Positions 7,292 through 13,765 of a DNA stretch of 45,396 nt are shown here, in pieces. Source of the DNA: Bacillota bacterium (GTDB taxonomy: Bacteria > Bacillota > Clostridia > Tissierellales > Peptoniphilaceae); assembly GCA_023394045.1 (NCBI GenBank), contig JAEXBN010000045.1, forward strand, positions 1 to 45,396, written 5' to 3'. Positions within the stretch are counted from its first letter, which is position 1, and each line of letters begins with the position of its first letter. The notes beneath the pieces are model-generated. The model did no database searches. It saw only the letters and a list, made by a program, of their open reading frames with translations, and was not told where the DNA came from. Position numbers and translations under genes: made by a program.

Positions 7292-9730
7292 ATGACACCC
7301 GAATATTATGAAGCGAAAAAAACGGTCCTGCCAATCCTTTTGGTTCGCGGGATGATCGTCTTCCCGGAGCAGGTGGTGCATTTCGAGCTGGAAAGCGAGG
7401 AATCAGAATCCGTACTGGACTGGGCCGTGAAAAATCATTCGGATGTGGTTCTTCTGGCACAGAAAGATCCGAGCGTTGAGGAGCCATCCATCGACGATTT
7501 TTCCACCTTTGGGACGGTGGTGGAGATCCGCCAGTCGTTCCGGCTTCCCGGAGCTTCCAGCCGTGTGATTGCGGAGGGCAAGGCGCGTGCGGAGATGACC
7601 TATCTGATCCGCACCGATCCTTATCTGGAAGGGGAAGTTCAGGTTTATGATTATCTTCCGGACCGGGTCGAACGCAGCAGTGAGCTGACCAGTGCGATGC
7701 GGCTGGTTTCCACCAGTGCGGTGAACTATTTGAAAGAAAATGCGCAGGTACCGGATCTGTTTCTTTATCCTCTCCTGGAACTGAAGGATCCGGGTCTTTT
7801 AGCCGATGAGCTGGCAGGACACCTCGATCTTCGCCATGACGAGCAGATGGATCTGCTTCGGGAACTGGATCTCAAAGAGCGGCTCTATAAATTGCGGGTT
7901 GATTTGACGCTGCTTCAATCTCTTTCGGTATTGGATAAAGAGATCAATGAAAAGGCACAGCAGCGGCTGCACCAGTCTCAGAAAGAAATGATTTTGCGGG
8001 AGCAGATGAATATTCTTCGTGAGGAGCTTGGCGAATCCGGCGACGATCCCGGATCCATGGTGGAAGGATATGAAGAGCGTTTCCGCGAGATTCCTCTTTC
8101 GGATGATGCTCGCGAAGCGGTGAATAAGGAGTTGGATCGTTTGGCTTATCTCTCTCCGATGTCGCCGGAAGTCAATGTTTCACGGGCGTATCTGGATACC
8201 ATTGCGGATCTTCCATGGGGGAAATATACGGCCGACCGCAACGATTTGGAGGAAAGCCGAGCGATTTTGGATCATGACCATTACGGATTGAAGGATGTGA
8301 AGGAACGCATCCTCGAATTCATTGCGGTGCGCCAGCTGCGCAAAGATTCCAAGGGTTCGATCCTTTGCTTTGTGGGGCCGCCGGGTGTGGGGAAGACATC
8401 CATTGCCCGAGGGATTGCCCGGGCGATCGGTCGTGAATTTGTTTCGATGCGCCTCGGCGGAGTGACCGACGAGGCGGAGATTCGGGGACACCGGCGAACG
8501 TATATTGGTTCGATGCCGGGGCGGATCATTCATCATATGACGAAGGCGCACTCCATGAATCCGGTCTTTTTATTGGATGAAGTGGATAAAATTGGGAGCG
8601 ATTTTCGCGGAGATCCGGCGAGTGCGTTGCTGGAGGTGCTGGATCCGGAACAAAATAAGGATTTTCAGGATCGCTTTCTTGAAATTCCATTTGATCTGTC
8701 TCAGATCATGTTTATCACAACAGCCAATACAGCAGAGACCATTCCGGGACCGCTGCTGGATCGCATGGAAGTGATTCAGATTCCGGGCTATACGGAAAGC
8801 GAGAAATTGGCCATTGCGCAGAAATATTTGCTTCCCAAGGCGCGCCGGGAGAGCGGTCTGAAGACGAATCAGATTTTGGTGCCTAAATCGGTGTTGGAAG
8901 AAGTGATTCGTTTCTATACCCGTGAGGCGGGGGTGCGTGAGCTGGAACGCCAAATTGGAAAAATTTGTCGTCGTGTGGCAAAGCGTGTGGTTCTCGGGGA
9001 AGAACGGGTGAATGTGGGCAAAAAAAATTTGTCGGATTTTCTGGGCGTGAAGAAATATGTGGATGAGCCGGTTGCACAGGCGCCGCAGATCGGCGTGGTG
9101 AATGGATTGGCCTGGACAGAGGTGGGAGGCGAAATTCTGAAGGTGGAAGCCAATCTGATGCCCGGCGGAGGAGCGGTGCTGACGACAGGTTCCATTGGTG
9201 AAGTGATGCGCGAGTCCGCTCAGCTTTCGTTGTCCTTTGTACGCGCCAATGCCACGCGCTACGGAATTGATCCCAGCTTTTATCGGGAAGTGGATGCGCA
9301 CATTCATATGCCTGAAGGGGCAGTGCCAAAAGACGGACCTTCTGCGGGAGTGACGATTTTGACGGCGCTGGTGTCGGCTTTGACAAAGAGGCCGGTGCGC
9401 AATGATTTGGCGATGACCGGAGAGATGACGCTGACGGGTCAGGTTCTGGGCATCGGCGGATTGAAGGAAAAGGTGCTGGCGGCGAAGAGGTACCATATTC
9501 CCACGGTCGTGCTTCCGCAGGAGAATATGCGCGAGTTGGAAGAATTGGAAAGCCATATCCGTGAGGGAATGAATTTTATTCCGGTGAATCATGTCGATGA
9601 GGTGATCCAAGCGGCTCTTCTTGATCCGGTGGAGCCGAAGAAGCCCATCGTTTTTCGGAGTGAGGAAAAAACGGGAAGCCTTGGCTTTCACTTTCAGCCG
9701 GCAGAAGGAGCGGTGGATGAAGATCATTGA
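7292..9730 (+). CDS. lon: ATP-dependent protease Lon (LonA)
   Basis: Cytosolic hexameric AAA+ serine protease that removes misfolded and regulatory proteins. The protein has 812 residues. The N-terminal LAN domain starts at VLPILLVRGMIVFPEQVVHFE and is followed by a helical region. Walker A GPPGVGKT is at 362-369 and Walker B is VFLLDEVDKI. The C-terminal protease domain has the Ser-Lys dyad Ser684 (PKDGPSAGVT) and Lys727 (GGLKEKVLAAKR). ATG 7292 has GAGGAGG (7281-7287) upstream. The 3' end overlaps engB by 14 bp. An intrinsic terminator 14 nt before its start suggests expression depends on readthrough from clpX. Confidence 0.97.
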   Translation: MTPEYYEAKKTVLPILLVRGMIVFPEQVVHFELESEESESVLDWAVKNHSDVVLLAQKDPSVEEPSIDDFSTFGTVVEIRQSFRLPGASSRVIAEGKARAEMTYLIRTDPYLEGEVQVYDYLPDRVERSSELTSAMRLVSTSAVNYLKENAQVPDLFLYPLLELKDPGLLADELAGHLDLRHDEQMDLLRELDLKERLYKLRVDLTLLQSLSVLDKEINEKAQQRLHQSQKEMILREQMNILREELGESGDDPGSMVEGYEERFREIPLSDDAREAVNKELDRLAYLSPMSPEVNVSRAYLDTIADLPWGKYTADRNDLEESRAILDHDHYGLKDVKERILEFIAVRQLRKDSKGSILCFVGPPGVGKTSIARGIARAIGREFVSMRLGGVTDEAEIRGHRRTYIGSMPGRIIHHMTKAHSMNPVFLLDEVDKIGSDFRGDPASALLEVLDPEQNKDFQDRFLEIPFDLSQIMFITTANTAETIPGPLLDRMEVIQIPGYTESEKLAIAQKYLLPKARRESGLKTNQILVPKSVLEEVIRFYTREAGVRELERQIGKICRRVAKRVVLGEERVNVGKKNLSDFLGVKKYVDEPVAQAPQIGVVNGLAWTEVGGEILKVEANLMPGGGAVLTTGSIGEVMRESAQLSLSFVRANATRYGIDPSFYREVDAHIHMPEGAVPKDGPSAGVTILTALVSALTKRPVRNDLAMTGEMTLTGQVLGIGGLKEKVLAAKRYHIPTVVLPQENMRELEELESHIREGMNFIPVNHVDEVIQAALLDPVEPKKPIVFRSEEKTGSLGFHFQPAEGAVDEDH

Positions 9731-10376
9731 TGCAACGCTGGAAGCAATGGCGGTTCGGGAAGATCAGTATCCAGCGGATGAATGGCCTGAGATCGCCTTT
9801 GCGGGACGCTCGAATGTGGGAAAGTCCACTTTTATCAACACCCTCGCGAGGAGAAAAAAACTGGCCTATATTTCTCAAACGCCGGGAAAGACACGGACGG
9901 TGAACTTTTACCGCTTGACGGCGGAATGGCCGGAAGAAGGGGAAATGCCCGTTCGCCGTTTTACCTTTCGGCTTGTGGATCTTCCGGGCTATGGGTATGC
10001 CCGGGCGGCGAAAGGCGATCAGGAGGGATGGGCGAAGATCATCAACCGGTATCTGGCATCCCGCCATACGTTAAACGATGTGTTTTTGCTCTGTGATCTG
10101 CGGCATCCGCCGACGGCGCAGGATATTGAAATGTATCGGTGGATGATGGCGGCAGGATTTTCTGGCACCGTATTGGCGACCAAGGCGGATAAGGTTCCAC
10201 GGACAAAGAGAGCCGCTCATGCCAAGCAGATTGCACAGACGCTGGGCACCAAAGTGGAGAATGTGCTGGTTTATGCGGGGCAGGCAGCCACCAAGATTGA
10301 AGGACTGGATCCGATTGAACGGAAGATTTTATCGTTGCTGCAGCCGGCCGGGGCATTTTCGGACGACGCGATATGA
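9717..10376 (+). CDS. engB: Ribosome biogenesis GTP-binding protein EngB (YsxC/YihA)
   Basis: GTPase needed for assembly of the 50S ribosomal subunit. The protein has 219 residues. The G1 motif GRSNVGKST starts at Gly30, the switch region TPGKTRTVNFY follows, G3 is DLPGYGYA and G4 is TKADK. The chosen start MKIIDATLEAMAV at 9717 overlaps the lon 3' end and has AGAAGGAG (9703-9710) upstream. The longer in-frame start at 9621 adds 32 unconserved residues lying wholly inside lon. lon-engB adjacency is conserved in Bacillota. It is the last gene of the cluster. Confidence 0.95.
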   Translation: MKIIDATLEAMAVREDQYPADEWPEIAFAGRSNVGKSTFINTLARRKKLAYISQTPGKTRTVNFYRLTAEWPEEGEMPVRRFTFRLVDLPGYGYARAAKGDQEGWAKIINRYLASRHTLNDVFLLCDLRHPPTAQDIEMYRWMMAAGFSGTVLATKADKVPRTKRAAHAKQIAQTLGTKVENVLVYAGQAATKIEGLDPIERKILSLLQPAGAFSDDAI

Positions 10377-10420
10377 GCCTTGCAGGCGGATGCTTCAGCG
10401 ACGTTGGGCATGATAAATTA

Positions 10421-10440
10421 ATGAAAATTTAAATTTTCAT
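10421..10440. promoter_or_regulatory. Perfect 20-bp AT-rich palindrome, possible operator
   Basis: ATGAAAATTT (10421-10430) is followed by its exact reverse complement AAATTTTCAT (10431-10440). It lies 25 bp upstream of the glycosyltransferase -10. It has no T-run and no loop, so a protein-binding site is more likely than a terminator. The bound factor is unknown. Confidence 0.5.
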
Positions 10441-10461
10441 GGCGGTTCGGGAGCTGCGATC

Positions 10462-10470
10462 TGTTATAGT
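10462..10470 (+). promoter_or_regulatory. Extended -10 promoter of the glycosyltransferase gene
   Basis: TGT followed by TATAGT (10465-10470). No good -35 is visible. The same TGTTATAGT element appears before the alpha-amylase gene (38344), and a close variant lies before typA (13636). Confidence 0.6.
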
Positions 10471-10497
10471 GGAGTAGAAGGACGAAGGGAGGCGCGG

Positions 10498-11796
10498 ATG
10501 AAAGTTTTATTGACGAGCGATCTGAATCCGACATCAGTCAACGGAGTGATTGTTTCCGTGCTTCTCCTCAAGCGTGAATTGGAGCGAAAAGGTTTTGAGG
10601 TGCGTCTTTTGACCCTTTCGCCAACCGTGCGGAGCTATGTTGAGAAGGACGTCTATTATGTTTCTTCGGTGCCGCTTAAAATTTATCCGGATCTTCGCGC
10701 CTCATTGGATTGGCATAGCCATCTCATTGATGAATTGATGGAATGGGGACCGGATCTGATCCATTCTCAATGCGAGTTTTTCACTTACTCCTTTGTGCAG
10801 CGAATTGCACGGCGCTGCCGCTGCCCGATCGTACACACGTATCATACGCAGTATGAGTATTACACCAATTACGTTCTGCCGGGGAATTGGAATCGGTTAC
10901 TGTCGGAGGTCATGCGCCGGCGCTTGGAAACGGCGGATGTCGTGATTGCGCCGACGGAAAAAACCAGGCGGTATCTGGTGAGAGAAGGCATCAAAGGAGA
11001 TGTCCGCATCATTCCGACCGGGATTGATCTCGATGCCTTTCGGCACCCCGCCTCCGCTGAAGAGTTGGTCAAGATGCGCCGGGATTTGAAGATTCCGGAA
11101 CACTGGATGCTTTACGGAAGCATCGGGCGCATTGCGCGTGAAAAGAATCTGTCCGAGGTGCTTCGTGCGCATCAAATGCTGCGGAAATCGCGGGAAGATG
11201 TAGGATTGCTGCTCGTGGGAGATGGCGCGGGCATGGAAGATATTCGCCGCGAAGTGCATGCGCTGGGGCTGGAGCGTAGCGTATTTTTTACGGGCATGGT
11301 TCCCAAAGAAAGCGTTGGGGCATATTACCGCCTTTTAGATGTGTTTGTCTCTGCTTCCGTCTCTGAAACGCAGGGGCTGACGTATATTGAAGCGCTGGCA
11401 AATGGAAGACCCGTTGTCGCCCGTCGCGATGGAGCGATTGAAGACGTGGTGGTGGATGGAGAAAATGGCTTTCAATTTGATACGACCGAAGAATGTGCTC
11501 ATGATGTGCTTCAACTCCTCAATGATGAAGCGCTGCGGAGTCGTATGGCCAAGGGAGCCGTGGAAAAAGCGGAGTGTTTCGGCAAGGAGCGATTTGCGGA
11601 TCGTGTCGCCTCCTTATACCGTGAGGTGCTGAATCGTGGAAATCATCCGGCGGCGCGATCCGTGTGGTTTTCTGCCCGCATTAAAGAGCGGCTGGCGCAA
11701 AATACGGAACAAAGCGATACAGGACGTGTGCTGAATGAATGGAAAATGAGGCGCCAGAAATACCGTTTTGAACAGGAACGCCGCAAAAAACGTTGA
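10498..11796 (+). CDS. GT4-family glycosyltransferase, possibly a diacylglycerol glucosyltransferase
   Basis: A 432-residue GT-B fold enzyme. The N-terminal half has the acceptor-side GVIVSVLLLKREL loop and YHTQYEYYTNY. The C-terminal half has the nucleotide-sugar site GSIGRIAREKN and the EX7E-type motif ETQGLTYIEALANGRPVVARRDGA. This layout matches the GT4 glycosyltransferases of Gram-positive bacteria that make glucosyl-diacylglycerol, the anchor or precursor of glycolipids and lipoteichoic acid. The exact acceptor is inferred, not shown. The last 50 residues are basic and may touch the membrane. ATG 10498 has AAGGGAGG (10485-10492). The TVP38 membrane gene follows 70 bp later. Confidence 0.8.
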   Translation: MKVLLTSDLNPTSVNGVIVSVLLLKRELERKGFEVRLLTLSPTVRSYVEKDVYYVSSVPLKIYPDLRASLDWHSHLIDELMEWGPDLIHSQCEFFTYSFVQRIARRCRCPIVHTYHTQYEYYTNYVLPGNWNRLLSEVMRRRLETADVVIAPTEKTRRYLVREGIKGDVRIIPTGIDLDAFRHPASAEELVKMRRDLKIPEHWMLYGSIGRIAREKNLSEVLRAHQMLRKSREDVGLLLVGDGAGMEDIRREVHALGLERSVFFTGMVPKESVGAYYRLLDVFVSASVSETQGLTYIEALANGRPVVARRDGAIEDVVVDGENGFQFDTTEECAHDVLQLLNDEALRSRMAKGAVEKAECFGKERFADRVASLYREVLNRGNHPAARSVWFSARIKERLAQNTEQSDTGRVLNEWKMRRQKYRFEQERRKKR

Positions 11797-11856
11797 AGAG
11801 AAGTATAAATGACTAGCTGGAACAGAAAACGAATGGATAAAATGGCGGAATCAAAC

Positions 11857-11865
11857 GGGGGGGGG
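11857..11865 (+). repeat. G9 homopolymer at the TVP38 ribosome site
   Basis: Nine consecutive G lie 1 bp before the ATG at 11867 and form its only Shine-Dalgarno-like sequence. An upstream ATG at 11809 opens a frame that crosses the tract out of frame with TVP38. Loss of one G would fuse the two frames. Such tracts are prone to slipped-strand mispairing. Confidence 0.7.
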
Positions 11866-11866
11866 C

Positions 11867-12646
11867 ATGACCGATCAAAAGAAAACGGATCGCCCGATGA
11901 CGGATCAGAAGAAACGATTAACTCTATCGAGACCGTCTTTCCAAGATAAGCGGGAAGTGGATCTTTCTGAAATCAAGATAAAGCTGGATGAACGTCTGGG
12001 AGAGCGATACGATCACGATGAAGCGAAAGTCGCGCGCATGCGCAAGATCTTTTCGGTGGTGACGCTGGTTGGAATGGCGATCGCTGTTGGACTGGTGATT
12101 TACGGATGGAGGATCGGGCTGTTTTCTGATGCGCAGAAAGTACAGGATTTGCTTCGCCGTGCCGGATTCTGGGGACCGTTCTTATTCATTTTGCTTCAGA
12201 TTTTTCAGTGCGTCTTCCCGATCATTCCCGGAGGGGTGACTTCCCTGATTGGCGTTTATATGTTTGGAGCCTTCAACGGCTTTTTTCTGAACTTTATCGG
12301 CATCTATATCGGTCAGATCATTATTTTTCTTTTGGCGCGCTGGTTTGGCATCATGTTCGTCCGGTCTCTGGTCAGCGAGAAAAATTATGAAAAATATAGC
12401 AAATGGCTGGATGAAAAGCAGGAGCGCATCGACCGGTTCTTTATTGTGACGATGATTCTTCCTGGGATGCCGGATGATATTATTTGTATGTTGATGGGAC
12501 TTACGCAGATGTCCTTCCGCTACTATGCTTTTCATCTGGCATGGACGCGTGTTCCTGCTTTACTCTTATATACGCTCTTCTTGGATCGGGCGTTTACTTC
12601 GGGAGGCGCCGTTCTCGAATGGATCAAGCAGCGCCTGTTTCATTGA
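11867..12646 (+). CDS. TVP38/DedA-family (SNARE-associated-like) membrane protein
   Basis: A 259-residue integral membrane protein. The cytosolic N-terminus (1-60) is charged and contains an imperfect repeat, MTDQKKTDRP then MTDQKK. Hydrophobic segments lie at about 62-82, 103-121, 123-165 (two close helices), 191-212 and 221-240. The family motif is present as LPGMPDDIICMLMG (198-211), preceded by the re-entrant region FPIIPGGVTSLIG. The family includes lipid scramblase-like DedA proteins, but no specific substrate can be given. The gene follows the GT4 gene, which fits a membrane-lipid role. Start choice is uncertain: ATG 11867 depends on the G9 tract, and ATG 11897 (Met11) is an alternative. 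Confidence 0.85.
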   Translation: MTDQKKTDRPMTDQKKRLTLSRPSFQDKREVDLSEIKIKLDERLGERYDHDEAKVARMRKIFSVVTLVGMAIAVGLVIYGWRIGLFSDAQKVQDLLRRAGFWGPFLFILLQIFQCVFPIIPGGVTSLIGVYMFGAFNGFFLNFIGIYIGQIIIFLLARWFGIMFVRSLVSEKNYEKYSKWLDEKQERIDRFFIVTMILPGMPDDIICMLMGLTQMSFRYYAFHLAWTRVPALLLYTLFLDRAFTSGGAVLEWIKQRLFH

Positions 12647-12666
12647 TATGGCCAGACAGAAAATGA

Positions 12667-12713
12667 AAAGAGGATGTTTTCAGCAGTCAAAAGCCGCTGG
12701 AAACATCCTCTTT
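12667..12713. terminator. Bidirectional terminator between TVP38 and rubredoxin genes
   Basis: AAAGAGGATGTTTTCAGC (12667-12684) pairs with GCTGGAAACATCCTCTTT (12696-12713) with one mismatch, leaving an 11-nt loop. On the minus strand it runs into TTTTCATTTTC. It separates two convergent genes. Confidence 0.85.
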
Positions 12714-12736
12714 GATTCAATGACGATGGAAACAGA

Positions 12737-12901
12737 TTATTCAGCCATCGGCTCGAAATCTGCTTTGCTTACGCCACAGACGGGGCAGGTCCAATCTTCC
12801 GGCAGATCTTCAAACGGTGTTCCTGGTTTAATTCCGTTTTCCGGATCGCCCTGTGCCGGATCATAGATGTGGCCGCAAGCAGTACACTGATACTTTTTCA
12901 T
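12737..12901 (-). CDS. Rubredoxin
   Basis: Small one-iron electron carrier, typically serving oxidoreductases or peroxide and oxygen detoxification in anaerobes. The protein has 54 residues. Iron ligands are Cys6 and Cys9 (CTAC) and Cys39 and Cys42 (CPVC), with the conserved YDPAQGDPENGI and DLPEDWTCP segments. ATG 12901 was chosen over an upstream in-frame ATG because GGAGG (12908-12912 on the minus strand) sits 6 nt before it and the family starts with MKKYQC. It is monocistronic, ending at the shared hairpin 12667-12713. No partner oxidoreductase is nearby. Confidence 0.95.
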   Translation of the reverse strand: MKKYQCTACGHIYDPAQGDPENGIKPGTPFEDLPEDWTCPVCGVSKADFEPMAE

Positions 12902-12984
12902 TGGTTTCCTCCATTGGTTCTTTGGTTCATAAGTTCGCTTCGATTTTCTTTCTATGGTTACCCGTTTTTTTGTACGTGACACAG

Positions 12985-13013
12985 ATTATCTTTATGTTTT
13001 ACTTCAATTGCAA
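12985..13013 (-). promoter_or_regulatory. Rubredoxin promoter
   Basis: Reading the minus strand: TTGCAA (13013-13008), a 17-nt spacer, then GATAAT (12990-12985). This leaves a leader of roughly 75 nt. The -35 overlaps the inverted repeat TGCAAC-N6-GTTGCA at 13009-13026, a possible operator. Confidence 0.65.
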
Positions 13014-13117
13014 CAATTACGTTGCACACTTTCTAAGCCGTTCATATTCCACCCCGTCCTTGTTCCCTACCTTTATTTGGTGCTCTGCCGTTGTCGTTGA
13101 GTATTTTGAGAGAGTTC

Positions 13118-13146
13118 GTTACACATCAAAAAGCTTTGGGTATACT
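13118..13146 (+). promoter_or_regulatory. Promoter of the RsbW-like gene, sigma-A or sigma-B-like
   Basis: GTTACA (13118-13123), 17 nt, TATACT (13141-13146) fits sigma-A moderately. The same stretch reads GTTACA, 14 nt, GGGTAT (13138-13143), which matches the Bacillus sigma-B -10 fully and its -35 GTTTAA at four of six positions. Confidence 0.5.
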
Positions 13147-13204
13147 CAAAAAGAAAATGAGGACAGTAACAATGGATGCCGAAACGATCGGGAAGGGGGT
13201 TCGC

Positions 13205-13615
13205 ATGGCATATCATTTCGTTGGATCGACGCCAAGCGACGTCACTCTCGTGTGTGGTTTCGTGCGCGGACAGATGGAACAAATTAAAGAGCATTGTTGC
13301 CTGGACGATGACGTGTTGATGGATTTGAGGCTGATTTTGAGCGAGCTGATGATCAATGGATGCGAGCACGGGAATGCGAATGATCGCGAGAAGCGCGTCA
13401 CGCTGGAGCTGATCGTGGATGAAGAATGCATTGATATCCGTGTGAAAGACGAGGGAAAAGGAATTGCGTACAATGTCCGTTCCGCGCAGACGCCTCACCT
13501 TTCTTGCGGCGGCCGGGGGCTGCGGATCGTTCGAGCGCTGACGGATTCGATGCAGATCTGCAATAACGAAGTGCACTGTACCATGCATTCTCATCACGGA
13601 ATCAACGCCGGATGA
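13205..13615 (+). CDS. RsbW-like serine kinase/anti-sigma ATP-binding protein
   Basis: A 136-residue HATPase_c_2 (GHKL) protein of the RsbW/SpoIIAB type. Such proteins hold a sigma factor or phosphorylate an STAS-domain antagonist. The N box is ELMINGCEHGNAN, the G1 box is DEGKGI and the G2 box is GGRGLRIVRALTDS. ATG 13205 has AAGGGGG (13193-13199) 5 nt upstream. Earlier in-frame starts at 13172 and 13091 are possible, but 13091 lies before the promoter. No sigma factor or anti-anti-sigma gene is adjacent, so the partner must be elsewhere. Its promoter resembles a sigma-B site. Confidence 0.82.
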   Translation: MAYHFVGSTPSDVTLVCGFVRGQMEQIKEHCCLDDDVLMDLRLILSELMINGCEHGNANDREKRVTLELIVDEECIDIRVKDEGKGIAYNVRSAQTPHLSCGGRGLRIVRALTDSMQICNNEVHCTMHSHHGINAG

Positions 13616-13644
13616 TAGTCAGACGGCGCGGTTCGTGCTATAGT
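13616..13644 (+). promoter_or_regulatory. Possible promoter in front of a terminator upstream of typA
   Basis: TAGTCA (13616-13621), 17 nt, TATAGT (13639-13644) with a TGC extension. It starts right after the stop of the RsbW-like gene. A transcript from here would run about 55 nt to the terminator at 13681-13705. Confidence 0.45.
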
Positions 13645-13680
13645 GGTTCGGTGTGCAATGCATGTGTTTCAAAGAGAGCG

Positions 13681-13705
13681 AATCAGGGCATGCCCTGATT
13701 TTTTT
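13681..13705 (+). terminator. Rho-independent terminator
   Basis: A perfect palindrome, AATCAGGGCA then TGCCCTGATT (13681-13700), is followed by T to 13705. It ends the RsbW-like transcript or a short RNA started at about 13650. Confidence 0.85.
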
Positions 13706-13731
13706 AATGGAACGGCGGATTAAACAATTTG

Positions 13732-13740
13732 TGATAAAAT
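13732..13740 (+). promoter_or_regulatory. Extended -10 promoter of typA
   Basis: TGA followed by TAAAAT (13735-13740). There is no good -35. It lies between the terminator and the typA ribosome site AAGGAG (13755-13760). Confidence 0.5.
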
Positions 13741-13765
13741 AAACGAGTGTAATGAAGGAGATAGA

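Noticed and set aside
8570..9727. 385-residue open frame on the minus strand
   Set aside because: Antisense shadow of the lon ATPase and protease domains, with no family signal.
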